Source: Gemmatimonadota bacterium
Lineage (GTDB): Bacteria > Gemmatimonadota > Gemmatimonadetes > Longimicrobiales > Gaopeijiaceae
Direction of reading: 5' to 3'
Assembly (NCBI GenBank): GCA_022563405.1
Contig: JADFNK010000009.1
Location: forward strand, 1 to 51,532
DNA: 51,532 bases
Shown: positions 1 through 7,999 of the stretch, one piece after another
Position numbering within the stretch: position 1 is the stretch's first letter
How the letters are laid out: each line of letters starts with the position of its first letter
Position numbers and translations under genes: made by a program
Notes under the pieces: generated by a model
Seen by the model: the letters and a program-made list of their open reading frames with translations, nothing else
What the model was told of the DNA's origin: nothing
Databases searched by the model: none

Positions 1-19
1 CCGCGGACAGCCGCCCCGA

Positions 20-61
20 GATGGAGTGACACGGCGCTCCCACCACACGTGTCAGGGATCG
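20..61. repeat. Dispersed intergenic repeat, copy 1
   Basis: This stretch begins ATGGAGTGACACGGCG and ends CGTGTCAGGG. It resembles a second copy at 7293-7334 and a shorter third copy at 8429-8455. TGACACG and CGTGTCA form a 7-bp inverted repeat around a 14-nt loop directly behind the stop codon of the M1 peptidase gene, so this copy may also end transcription, although no T-run follows. Confidence 0.5.
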
Positions 62-2655
62 TCCACCCCATGAACGATCCCAGCGGCCCGATCGAGTCCA
101 TCCGTCGACTGTAGGATCTTCCCCCTGAGGCGGTGCGGGTAGTCATCCGGCAGGGCATCCAGCCACTCCTCGACCTCAGCGGCCAATCCGGGGTCGTTAT
201 GGGATCCCAGAGTCGACCCGAGCCATCTTTGCGGGAAGAAGATGTCACCTGTCCGCTGGATCTCTTCCACCATCTCCAGACTGGGGATCACGAAACGCCG
301 GGAATGACGGGTGCGCGTGGGGTGGTGCAAGTAGCCCAGGGCGCTAAGCACCCACGGCTCGCGTGCGCGATTCTCGGGATCACTCAGGCTCTCGAAGAAC
401 GCCTCTCGCACCGCCGGGTCCGCAGACAAAGCAGGGCGTACGAACAAGAATCGAGCCTTCCGATCCGGGTTGTCGATCCTCTCGAGCTGACGGTCGAGGA
501 TTTCCTCCGCGTCCCCTTCCCCCAGGATGGCGAGCGTGGTGGCCATACTCGTGTAGTCCTCGACCGAAAATTTCATGCCTCGAACCGAATCGACCTGCTC
601 CCAGATTCGTTGGAGCCGAGCCAGTCCCGCGGGCGTACTGACCACATTGCGCCAGGCGTTGAAGTAGGACGATTGCCGGGTCGCGACCGTCGTTCGTTCG
701 ACCTGACCCCAGAGCATCTCTTCGGTCGACGTGGCCTGGGCCGCTCTCTCGCCTTCACTCAGATACCCCCAGAACGTGGATCCGAGGTACCCGAGAACTC
801 GCTGGAGACTCTGCTCGTCTTCCTCTTCGACCGCACCCCGGAGGAGAAGCGCGTACCACTCGGCAACGGCGACCTCTCTCTCCAGGACGGCGTCCCAAAG
901 AGTGACCCAAGCGATACCCCTGGTCTTGGCATCCGGAATCTCGGGGAGCGTCTCGATCAGGTACTGCCGGCTTCGCGCGTCCAGATGGAAATGCCCGTAC
1001 TCGAACCCCCCTCCGTTCGGGAGAACGAAATCCGGAGCTTCGCGTCCGACCCAGTCGCCGAGCGAGATCGGCTCGCCGTCCAGGCGCACCGGAAGAGTAG
1101 TGAGCGTCCCACCGGCCGAGATCGTGACTTCCATCGTCTGGGGCCAGACGCGACCCTCACCGGCCGGATCACTCTGTGAAATTCGCAGCTCGCTGACGCG
1201 TCCATCTTCCAGCGCGAGCTCCGTGGACACCGTGGGCCTGCCCGGCTCCTCCACCCACACGCGACTCCAGTCCAACAGGTCCTCATCGCCGAGATCGTCC
1301 AGAATGCCGATCAGGTCCGGCCAGGTGGCGTTCGAGTGTGCGAACCGGGTCAGGTACTCACGCATCCCATCGCGGAAGGTCTCTTCGCCGACCAGCAGCT
1401 CCAGCTGGCGCATCACGATGGGAGCCTTCTGATAGATGATGGCACCGTAGAGCGTGCCCGCTTCCCTCAGATTCTCCAACGGCTGACGCACGGCGTTGGC
1501 ACCGGGCGTGCGGTCCACTCCGTAGGCCGTGTTGTGATGGGCCAGGAAGAACCGCAGATCGTGATTCAGGTCGGGAAAGGACGGCTGCACGATCTTGGCC
1601 GCCATGAAGTTCGCAAAGACCTCTTTGGTCCAGACGTCATCGAACCAGGCCATGGTCACCAGATTGCCGAACCATTGGTGCGCGGTTTCGTGTGCGATCA
1701 CACTCGCGCGTCCGATGATTTGGTCCTGCGTCGCCGACTCGTCCAGAAGAAGAGATCGCTGCCTGTAGAAAATCGATCCCGGATGCTCCATCCCACCGTA
1801 TTGAAAGGGCGGAATGAGCACGAAGTCGAACTTCCCGTAGGGGTAGTCGATCTGCGTGTAGTCCTCCAGCCAGTCCAGCGCCGTCTCGTGCAGATCGAAT
1901 ACGGCGTCCAGATTGCGGGCCACCTTCGCGGTATCGGTCTCGCGATGGAACATCCGGAAGGTGCGCCCGCCCCGCTCCGCCTCCTCGATCTGAAAATCCC
2001 CCACGGCAAAGGCGAGGAGATAGGTCGGGATAGGCTGCGTTTCCCGGAAGACGTACCGGGTCCGTCCTCCGTCCAGGAGCTCCTGGGATACCTCCGCGCC
2101 ATTGGCTACCGCCACCCACTCGGACGGAATCTCAAGCGTCAGGCTGAACGGTGCCTTCAGATCCGGCTGATCGAAAATCGGAAGCGAAAAATGGGCCCGG
2201 TCGGGAACGAACAGCGTGTAGAGGAAATCCGGATTTCGGTTGAGGGCCTCGTCGCCGGCCTCGAACTCGATGCTGACTTCATTGTACGAGTCCGTCGTGA
2301 ACGCGGAGTGGTCGATGGCCATGTGGTCGAAGACCGGCGTCCACTCGGCCGTCTCTCCGTTGACATGAACGCTTCGCACACGCTCGCCCGGATCCTTGAA
2401 GTCGATGACCACGGGGCTCTTGGAGTCGTCGCGTAGCGTGAACCGTGCGATCAAGGTTCCCGTGAGCGCTCCGGCGTCGCGCGGTATGCTCAGCTCATAG
2501 GCATAACTAAGATCCGCAAGCGTACCTTTCCTGTGGCGGGCGAGCTCTTCGGAAACCCCTTCCTCCAGCCGCGGCCCATCGGGCTGGCCGGCGCATCCGA
2601 CAGCGAACGTCACGAGCCCGAGCCCTACCGCCATCCGTCGCAGACCATCTCCCAC
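52..2655 (-). CDS. M1 family zinc aminopeptidase, lipoprotein (PepN-like)
   Basis: This is a predicted exported metallo-aminopeptidase that would remove N-terminal residues from peptides at the cell envelope. The zinc site is HETAH near residue 322, followed 18 residues later by the third ligand Glu (WTKEVFANF). The substrate-amine motif appears as GGMEHPG in place of the classical GAMEN. The N-terminus is a hydrophobic signal ending FAVGC, a lipobox, so the mature protein is probably lipid-anchored. The chosen start is GTG at 2655, because GGAGG lies 5 nt upstream of it. A GTG two codons earlier abuts the same Shine-Dalgarno sequence and is less likely. The length (867 aa) is normal for the family and includes a helical C-terminal half. 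The gene lies on the same strand as the M20 gene remnant, with about 30 bp between them, suggesting a peptide-catabolism pair. Family assignment is firm; the natural substrate is unknown. Confidence 0.93.
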   Translation of the reverse strand: MGDGLRRMAVGLGLVTFAVGCAGQPDGPRLEEGVSEELARHRKGTLADLSYAYELSIPRDAGALTGTLIARFTLRDDSKSPVVIDFKDPGERVRSVHVNGETAEWTPVFDHMAIDHSAFTTDSYNEVSIEFEAGDEALNRNPDFLYTLFVPDRAHFSLPIFDQPDLKAPFSLTLEIPSEWVAVANGAEVSQELLDGGRTRYVFRETQPIPTYLLAFAVGDFQIEEAERGGRTFRMFHRETDTAKVARNLDAVFDLHETALDWLEDYTQIDYPYGKFDFVLIPPFQYGGMEHPGSIFYRQRSLLLDESATQDQIIGRASVIAHETAHQWFGNLVTMAWFDDVWTKEVFANFMAAKIVQPSFPDLNHDLRFFLAHHNTAYGVDRTPGANAVRQPLENLREAGTLYGAIIYQKAPIVMRQLELLVGEETFRDGMREYLTRFAHSNATWPDLIGILDDLGDEDLLDWSRVWVEEPGRPTVSTELALEDGRVSELRISQSDPAGEGRVWPQTMEVTISAGGTLTTLPVRLDGEPISLGDWVGREAPDFVLPNGGGFEYGHFHLDARSRQYLIETLPEIPDAKTRGIAWVTLWDAVLEREVAVAEWYALLLRGAVEEEDEQSLQRVLGYLGSTFWGYLSEGERAAQATSTEEMLWGQVERTTVATRQSSYFNAWRNVVSTPAGLARLQRIWEQVDSVRGMKFSVEDYTSMATTLAILGEGDAEEILDRQLERIDNPDRKARFLFVRPALSADPAVREAFFESLSDPENRAREPWVLSALGYLHHPTRTRHSRRFVIPSLEMVEEIQRTGDIFFPQRWLGSTLGSHNDPGLAAEVEEWLDALPDDYPHRLRGKILQSTDGLDRAAGIVHGVDDP

Positions 2656-2685
2656 ACGCACCTCCGCTTTCTGTCCCGAACGGGC

Positions 2686-3543
2686 TCACCGTCCCCGTGG
2701 GCTCGGCGGCACGGTCGGGTACGTGATGCCCAACTGCTCCAAGTATGTGTCGAACCTCGTCTCGTCGAAGTAGTACTGCTCGAGTAGCGGCCTGAACGTC
2801 TTCATGGTGGACTCGTTGAGCTCGATCGCCGGCTGGTCGTCGGCCGAGATGAACGGCGTGTACTCCATGTCCTTCGTCTGCTCGTCGCGGAAGTAGGTCC
2901 AGGCTTCGGCGACCAGGTCGGGGTTCATAAAGAACTCGAGTGCCGTCATCGCGAGCGCCTTGGCCCCAGCGGTGGCGCCCTTGTGGGCGATGGGCGTGGC
3001 CATCGCGATCCCGCTCGACCAGTTATGGCCAGGCAGGCCCGGCACGTTCGAGGGGAAGCGCATGGTGACCGTCGGCACGGTCCAGGAAACGTCCCCGATG
3101 TCGTCCGAGCCACCGCTCCGGCGGCGCCCCGAAGGTGCCCTCAGCTCGGTGAGCTCCGTGGCGAGCCCGTTCGGGTCACTTTCCACCGCCTCCTGTACAG
3201 CGCGCGCGAGGGTCTGGTCTGCCTCGCTCCACTCGGGCAGTCCCACCGTCTTGATGTGCTCGTACATGGTCTCGGCGATCACCTTGTTGAAGTGCCGTGG
3301 CCAGGCCGAGCCCAGGATGCGGTAAGACATCTCGGTGTTGGTCATCAGGGCGGCACCTTCGGCCATCTGTATCCCGATGTCGAAGTTCTTCTTGATGTCC
3401 GGGTAGTCCATCTCTCGGAAGAAGTACCAGACGGCCGCTCGCTGGGGCACGACGTTGGGCTGGTCACCACCGTCCGTGATCACGTAGTGGGAACGCTGAT
3501 CGGGCCGCAGATGCTCACGTCGGAAATTCCAGCCCACGTTCAT
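2686..3543 (-). pseudogene. C-terminal fragment of a frameshifted M20 amidohydrolase (AbgB-like)
   Basis: This frame carries the end of the lid domain and the second half of the catalytic domain of an M20-family amidohydrolase (aminobenzoyl-glutamate hydrolase type). Landmarks are FRREHLRPDQRSHYVITDGG and the late metal-ligand region PGLPGHNWSS. It opens at an internal ATG (MNVGWNF) and has no signal peptide or first metal site, so alone it cannot be an enzyme. Upstream codons in the same frame read RRSALDAVELM, which continue the family sequence, so the two frames are halves of one ancestral gene. The 4-base overlap with the N-terminal half is a by-product of the frameshift, not real translational coupling. 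Confidence 0.8.
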
Positions 3544-4244
3544 GAGCTCGACGGCGTCCAGGGCGCTCCGGCGCCATGCGCCGACTCACCCACGAACGTG
3601 AACTCGGCAGACACGAGGCCAGTGCCGTTGGACGCCCCCCAGGTGACGCTCAAGTTGCTGGACACGTGCGTGAACATCACCAGATCAACGTCCTCGAAAT
3701 GACCATCCCGCACAAAATATGCCTTGGTGGCCAGCAACTCTTCGGCCACGCCGGGCCACAACACGAGCGTACCCTGGATACCCTCCCGTTCCATGATCTT
3801 CTTGAGAGCGAGTGCAGCCGTGACGTTCACCGCCTGCCCCGAGTTGTGCCCTTCACCGTGCCCCGGGGCCCCTTCGATGATGGGCTCGTGCCATGCCACC
3901 CCGGGCTTCTGACTGGCCTTGGGGATGCCGTCGATGTCGCTCCCGAACGCGATGACCGGAGAACCCGAGCCCCATGTGGCCCACCATGCGGTGGGGATCC
4001 CGGCGATCCCCTCTTCGACCTCGAAACCGTTCTCACGCAGAATCGACGTGACGTACGCGGACGTCTCGTACTCCTGGAAGCCCAGCTCCGAGAAGCTGAA
4101 GATCTTGTCCACCATGACCTGCGTGAGCTTCCTGTTGGCTTCGACTTCGCCCGTAACCTCCTCGAGTAGATCATCGAGGGATTGAGCGGTCCCATACGAG
4201 GGGACGAATAGGAGTAGCGGGGCAATCAGGGCGAGGGTCTTCAT
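3540..4244 (-). pseudogene. N-terminal fragment of a frameshifted M20 amidohydrolase, exported
   Basis: This half starts at the ATG at 4244 with a signal peptide (MKTLALIAPLLLF, cleavage probably after YGTAQ). It contains the first metal-binding region SDIDGIPKAS, the motif GHGEGHNSG and the catalytic PGVAEE dyad. Family members usually have HGCGHN; here Glu replaces the Cys. The frame breaks after GESAHGAGAPW and stops at TPSSS. The family normally continues through a second GRSALDAVEL stretch, which is found in the next frame from 3543 down. The break falls in a short repeated sequence and looks like a 19-bp deletion. The longer reading to 4307 lacks a signal-like start and is not preferred. 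Confidence 0.8.
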
Positions 4245-4617
4245 GGTGTATTCCGGCTGAGGTTGGATCCGACCATCAGCGATACGCTCCCTCGGTGTGC
4301 CAGGCAAGGGTCGTTCGGGTGGCCATGCGGCGCTTATGCTCCGGCTCAGTCAACCCACCGGGGTCGAGCGAGGCGAGACCCTCCCCTTGTAAGGCTGACC
4401 CCGAGCTAAGGTGAACGCTCGCCGTCCGGCTATCCAAGGACGAGACGATCGGATGCGTGGATGGGCAAGAATACCGCACGGCGTCAGCCTCTTCGAGCAC
4501 ACTCCGGACGAGATTCCGCCGGTTCCGGGTTGAGATCCGGCTTGAACGCCGTACGTTGCTCCTCCGAAGGCCGACCGCCCCTCCTCACTCACCTCGACGA
4601 GCCTCCGGGCGTCCACC
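4245..4617. other. Gene-less stretch with a possible degraded coding frame
   Basis: No convincing gene lies here. A 74-codon open frame on the minus strand (4276-4500) ends about 30 bp before the M20 start. Its C-terminal part (EPEHKRRMATRTTLAWHTEG) has a protein-like composition, but I recognise no family. It may be the tail of a gene cut by the arrival of the DUF1538 operon. No clear promoter or terminator was seen. Confidence 0.3.
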
Positions 4618-6378
4618 ATGAGTAAAGAAATTCGCTTTGGCGCCTTTGTCCGCGTGGCAACCCTTCGGCAAAAGGTCGTCAGCTTCAACGATCTGGTCAG
4701 GGTTAACACCGGCACGCCCAGGGACAGGGTCAGGCTGCGCCCCCTTTATGCCTACCGCCTCTTTACCCCCTATCTCTCCACCCGGCTGTTCGAGCAGGCC
4801 CGGGCCGTCATCCCGTTGGCGCTGTACCTGGTGCTATTCCAGGTATTCATTCTCCGCCAGGACATCGCCGATGCGGGAGTGCTGACTGCGGGGCTCCTCG
4901 CCGTCATCCTGGGCCTCATGCTCTTCATGGAGGGCCTCAAGCTCGGCCTGATGCCCTTTGGCGAAAGGCTGGGCAATACCCTGCCCGTACATTCGCCCTT
5001 GCCGGTCGTATTGCTCATCGTCTTTCTACTGGGTATCGGCGCAACCTTCGCCGAACCTGCGATCGGCGCATTGAAGGCCGCCGGGCAATTCGTCGACGTC
5101 ACCACCACTCCCTATTTGTACGCGCTGCTCAATCAATGGTCCGAGGCATTGGTTCTGGCCGTCGGCATAGGCGTCGGTTTCGCCGCCATACTCGGCACGC
5201 TGAGGTTCCTGTTTAGCTGGAGCCTGAAGCCCTTGATTTACCTCACCCTGGTACCTCTACTCGCTATGACGCTCTACCTGTCACAGAATGCCGACCTGGC
5301 ACCCACACTGGGGCTGGCCTGGGACACCGGCGCAGTGACCACCGGCCCGGTGACCGTACCGCTGGTGCTGGCACTCGGGGTCGGCATTGCGGGCGCAGCG
5401 GGCCGTGGCGACTCTTCCCTTTCCGGCTTCGGCATCGTCACGCTCGCCTCGCTCTTTCCGGTACTCGCCGTCCAGGGACTGGCGCTGTTCGTTTTCCACC
5501 AGCAATCCCCAGAGGCGATTGTCCTGGCCGCGCAAACGGTCTCTCTGAGCGCTTCCGGCAATTGGCTGACACAATCTCCCGGCGCAGAAATTATCGGCGG
5601 AGTCCGCGCCATTGTGCCACTCGTCCTCTTTTTACTCTTCGTGCTGTTGGTGGTCGTCAAACACAAACCGGTGCGGCCGGCGATCACCGCCTATGGCATC
5701 TTCTTGTGTGTGCTCGGCATGATCATCTTCAAACTGGGTCTGACCTACGGGCTGTCGGTGCTGGGCTCGCAGGCCGGAAGCCTGGTACCCGCCGCCTTTT
5801 CACCCCTGGATGGCATCGTCGGCTCACCCCTGTATTCCCTGTCCGCCGGACTGTTTATCGCCATCGGTTTCGCCTGGGTTCTGGGGTTTGGCGCAACCCT
5901 CGCCGAACCTGCGCTCAACGCGCTCGGCCTGACGGTCGACAATCTGACCAACGGCGCCCTGCGCAAGTCGACCTTGGTGTACGCCGTTTCCTTTGGCGTG
6001 GGCTGTGGTATCGCCGTCGGCATATCGAGAATTATCTACGACTGGCCACTGGTGTGGCTGCTCCTCTCCGGCTACGCCCTCGCCATCGTCCTCACGTGGC
6101 TCTCGACCGAGGAATTCGTCGATATCGCCTGGGACAGTGCCGGGGTGACCACCGGTCCGGTCACGGTGCCGCTGGTGTTGGCGATGGGGCTGGGTTTCGG
6201 CGAGGCCATGGGTGCCGTGGACGGTTTTGGTATTCTGGCCATGGCCTCCATTGGCCCCATCCTGTCCGTAATGGGTACCGGCCTGTGGATCAACTGGAAA
6301 ATTCAGCGTAAACACGTCATGAGCGAAGAACGACTGCCCGCCATTGACCGAACGGCACGACGGGGCAGAGCCGCATGA
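4618..6378 (+). CDS. Tandem DUF1538 integral membrane protein
   Basis: This 586-aa, strongly hydrophobic protein is made of two homologous DUF1538 halves, roughly residues 45-285 and 330-565. Each half has a GAT(F/L)AEPA motif followed by VTTGPVTVPLVLA(L/M)G. The internal duplication and the number of membrane segments suggest a transporter or channel with inverted-repeat symmetry, but the family has no settled function that I can name. The N-terminal 40 residues are basic and cytosolic. The ATG at 4618 (MSKEIRFG) is taken as the start; the Shine-Dalgarno is weak. The stop overlaps the next start as ATGA, and that gene encodes a P-II-like protein, so the membrane protein is probably controlled by nucleotide- or metabolite-sensing trimers. 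The operon is the only plus-strand unit in the surrounding minus-strand stretch and resembles gammaproteobacterial versions, so lateral gain is likely. Confidence 0.88.
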   Translation: MSKEIRFGAFVRVATLRQKVVSFNDLVRVNTGTPRDRVRLRPLYAYRLFTPYLSTRLFEQARAVIPLALYLVLFQVFILRQDIADAGVLTAGLLAVILGLMLFMEGLKLGLMPFGERLGNTLPVHSPLPVVLLIVFLLGIGATFAEPAIGALKAAGQFVDVTTTPYLYALLNQWSEALVLAVGIGVGFAAILGTLRFLFSWSLKPLIYLTLVPLLAMTLYLSQNADLAPTLGLAWDTGAVTTGPVTVPLVLALGVGIAGAAGRGDSSLSGFGIVTLASLFPVLAVQGLALFVFHQQSPEAIVLAAQTVSLSASGNWLTQSPGAEIIGGVRAIVPLVLFLLFVLLVVVKHKPVRPAITAYGIFLCVLGMIIFKLGLTYGLSVLGSQAGSLVPAAFSPLDGIVGSPLYSLSAGLFIAIGFAWVLGFGATLAEPALNALGLTVDNLTNGALRKSTLVYAVSFGVGCGIAVGISRIIYDWPLVWLLLSGYALAIVLTWLSTEEFVDIAWDSAGVTTGPVTVPLVLAMGLGFGEAMGAVDGFGILAMASIGPILSVMGTGLWINWKIQRKHVMSEERLPAIDRTARRGRAA

Positions 6379-6752
6379 AACACCGGGAAATCACGTTACT
6401 GACCGATGCATCGGTGATCACCTGCATCGTGCAACGGGGCACTGCCGACAAGATCGTGCAGGCCGCCCAGGATGCCGGCGCACAGGGGGCGACCATAAAC
6501 TATGCACAGGGTGTCGGGGTGCGGGAGCGGCTGGGGATCCTGGGTCTGGCGGTCGAAGTCGACAAGGAAGTCATCACCATCATCGTCGCCAACGACCAGG
6601 CCGACCGGGTGTTTGAATCCATGTATCTGGCAAGCAAACTCGATACGCCCGGCATGGGCATCATGACGCTCGCGGCGCTCGAGAAAATCGCCACCTATGT
6701 CCCCTCCGAACTGGTGGAAAGACTGGCCGGCAAGACCGACCCGGAAGAATGA
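6375..6752 (+). CDS. P-II-like signalling protein, first paralogue
   Basis: This 125-aa protein has the ferredoxin-like P-II layout: beta-1 (ITCIVQRG), helix, beta-2 (GATINYAQG), a T-loop region that is short and Arg-rich (GVGVRERLGIL), beta-3 (EVITIIV), a second helix, and the C-terminal KLDTPGMGIMTLAALEKI. Classical GlnB/GlnK have a longer T-loop with the modifiable Tyr51; I see no such tyrosine here, so uridylylation is unlikely. It overlaps the DUF1538 gene by ATGA and the next P-II-like gene by ATGA, so the three are translationally coupled. By analogy with GlnK-AmtB and SbtB-SbtA it probably binds the membrane protein and gates it. Family call is good; ligand unknown. Confidence 0.85.
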   Translation: MKHREITLLTDASVITCIVQRGTADKIVQAAQDAGAQGATINYAQGVGVRERLGILGLAVEVDKEVITIIVANDQADRVFESMYLASKLDTPGMGIMTLAALEKIATYVPSELVERLAGKTDPEE

Positions 6753-7102
6753 AAACAGCCACGGGCAGGAAACTCATCACCTGCATCATGCCGCATGGGC
6801 GTGCCCTGCCCGTGCTCGAGGCGCTCAAGGAAGAGCTCGGAATCCTCGCCATCATCATCCATCACGCCCGCGGCACCGGGCGCATGACTCCGCTGGCGTG
6901 GCGTGGTATCGGCGAATCATCGGAGAAGGATGTCCTGAGCGTTATCGTGCCTGCTTCACGGGCGGAGGAAGTCTTTGGCTTCATCTACGAACATGGCGGG
7001 ATCAACCAGCCTCATGGCGGAATTCTTTATCAACAACCACTGGCTAAAAGCACCGAGTTTCATCTCCCCGATTTGCCCGATGAGGGCACATCGAAGCGTT
7101 GA
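6749..7102 (+). CDS. P-II-like signalling protein, second paralogue
   Basis: This 117-aa protein shares the same fold: KLITCIMPHG (beta-1), a helix, AIIIHHARGTG, a T-loop segment RMTPLAWRGIGESSEKD, then DVLSVIVP and a second helix. It ends in GGINQPHGGILYQQPL, a Gly/His-rich tail characteristic of P-II-like partners of DUF1538 operons. It is clearly diverged from its upstream neighbour, so the pair may form two separate sensors or a heterotrimer. It starts at the ATG inside the ATGA overlap at 6749. A small GC hairpin follows the stop codon. Confidence 0.82.
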   Translation: MKTATGRKLITCIMPHGRALPVLEALKEELGILAIIIHHARGTGRMTPLAWRGIGESSEKDVLSVIVPASRAEEVFGFIYEHGGINQPHGGILYQQPLAKSTEFHLPDLPDEGTSKR

Positions 7103-7118
7103 GCCGGCCCCGTCCGGC
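7103..7118 (+). terminator. Possible weak terminator hairpin after the P-II operon
   Basis: GCCGG-CCCCGT-CCGGC directly follows the TGA. A short TTTAAAAAA stretch begins about 10 nt later, so it is not a canonical intrinsic terminator. Weak support. Confidence 0.3.
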
Positions 7119-7137
7119 CCTGCCCGTTTAAAAAAGC

Positions 7138-7275
7138 ATGGCCTTCCTCTACATGGTCAGCGGCGGATGGCGCTCGAGCTGGCGCGATCCGATGCGGGCC
7201 CAAAGCGGCTACGCACCCTTCCTCGACGCCGGGTTCACGGTCTTCTCCGTCCGCCAAGCTGCGATGTGCACCTGA
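7138..7275 (+). pseudogene. Remnant of an alpha/beta hydrolase gene
   Basis: A 45-codon frame from the ATG at 7138 reads FLYMVSGGWRSSWRDP and later FLDAGFTVFSVR. These are the strand and oxyanion-loop segments that open the catalytic domain of BD-FAE-type alpha/beta hydrolases, where FAVRHGSSP normally follows. Here the frame runs out after VFSVRQAAMCT. Neither the nucleophile elbow nor the rest of the domain is present, so this is a gene scrap. It lies immediately beside the P-II/DUF1538 operon, at what may be that insert's right edge. Confidence 0.6.
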
Positions 7276-7292
7276 TACCGAGGTCTCTCTCT

Positions 7293-7334
7293 ATGGAGTG
7301 AGACGGCGATCCCACCCATGCGTCAGGGCGTTAA
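7293..7334. repeat. Dispersed intergenic repeat, copy 2
   Basis: It begins ATGGAGTGAGACGGCG and continues through CATGCGTCAGGGCG. In the first 24 bases it differs from copy 1 at two positions; its last part matches copy 3 behind the HEPN gene. It sits just upstream of the MNT/HEPN promoter, so copies 2 and 3 bracket that module. Confidence 0.5.
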
Positions 7335-7339
7335 GCATC

Positions 7340-7368
7340 TTGTTCCGAGTTCCCGATTTGGGTACATT
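7340..7368 (+). promoter_or_regulatory. Promoter of the MNT/HEPN pair
   Basis: TTGTTC (7340-7345) and TACATT (7363-7368) are separated by exactly 17 bp. Transcription would begin around 7375, only a few bases before the ATG at 7379, implying a leaderless transcript. The spacer holds operator 1. Confidence 0.55.
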
Positions 7369-7383
7369 GCTTCCCAATATGGG
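7350..7383. promoter_or_regulatory. Tandem operator pair, TTCCCnATnTGGG
   Basis: TTCCCGATTTGGG (7350-7362) and TTCCCAATATGGG (7371-7383) are two dyad sites 21 bp apart, about two helical turns. The second is a perfect inverted repeat, TTCCCA-ATA-TGGGAA, when extended to 7385. Site 1 lies between -35 and -10 and site 2 covers the start site and start codon. This is what repression by the winged-helix domain of the downstream protein would need. Confidence 0.6.
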
Positions 7384-7999
7384 AATTATCAACTCGCCGG
7401 ACGGAGCCGGTCTGCCGACGACACTGGCCAATGCGCTGTTCACACCGGTGCAGCAGCGTGTCCTCGGCCTGTTGTTCGGCCAGCCCAAGCGACGCTTCCA
7501 AAGTGCGGAGTTGATCCGGCTAGTGGATTCGGGAACGGGCGCTACGCACCGCGTTCTGAAGCGTCTTGCCAGGAGCGGTCTGGTGCTCGAGAGCGTGGAC
7601 GGCCGGCAGAAGTACTATCAGGCGAACCCCGACTCTCCCGTGTTCGACGAGTTGGTCGCACTTGTCCGTAAGACGGTAGGTCTGGCCGGGCCGATACACG
7701 ATGCGCTGGTGCCACTCGCCGACCGAATCCGGGCGGCCTTCGTCTATGGTTCGATAGCCAGCGGCGGAGACCGCGCAGACAGCGACATCGATCTGATGGT
7801 GATCGCCGACCACCTCGACTATCCAACACTATTCGAAGCCGTGCAGGTTGCCGAAGGGCAACTCGCGCGTTCGATAGATTGTCGGGTGATGACGCCTTCG
7901 GAGTGGCAGAGCAAGCGTGCGCGCTCGGACAGTTTCGTGGCTCGACTCCAGGAGAAGCCACACGTTTTCGTTCTGGGTTCTGAAGATGACCTCCGATAA
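7379..7999 (+). CDS. Winged-helix MNT nucleotidyltransferase, antitoxin-type (MntA-like)
   Basis: The 206-aa protein joins an N-terminal winged helix-turn-helix (about residues 15-85, with ATHRVLKRLARSGLV as recognition region) to a minimal nucleotidyltransferase domain. The signature is GSIASGGDRADSDIDL: Gly-Ser at 124-125 and the metal-binding Asp136/Asp138. In HEPN/MNT pairs the MNT partner neutralises the HEPN toxin, in studied cases by adding AMP to it. The fused DNA-binding domain suggests autoregulation through the operators that overlap the promoter. The start at 7379 is chosen because it lies just behind the -10 box and begins the conserved part. An upstream ATG at 7298 would add 27 low-quality residues and put the operators inside the gene. 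It overlaps the HEPN gene by 14 bp. Antitoxin role is an inference from family and context. Confidence 0.85.
   Translation: MGIINSPDGAGLPTTLANALFTPVQQRVLGLLFGQPKRRFQSAELIRLVDSGTGATHRVLKRLARSGLVLESVDGRQKYYQANPDSPVFDELVALVRKTVGLAGPIHDALVPLADRIRAAFVYGSIASGGDRADSDIDLMVIADHLDYPTLFEAVQVAEGQLARSIDCRVMTPSEWQSKRARSDSFVARLQEKPHVFVLGSEDDLR

Noticed and set aside
133-2436. Long plus-strand open frames opposite the M1 aminopeptidase gene
   Set aside because: They are antisense shadows of a high-GC gene with no Shine-Dalgarno, no domain pattern and unnatural composition.
4276-4500. A 74-codon minus-strand frame as an independent gene
   Set aside because: No ribosome site and no family could be recognised; kept only as a possible remnant in the description of the gap.
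7103-7118. Strong Rho-independent terminator after the P-II operon
   Set aside because: The stem is only five base pairs and no T-run directly follows.
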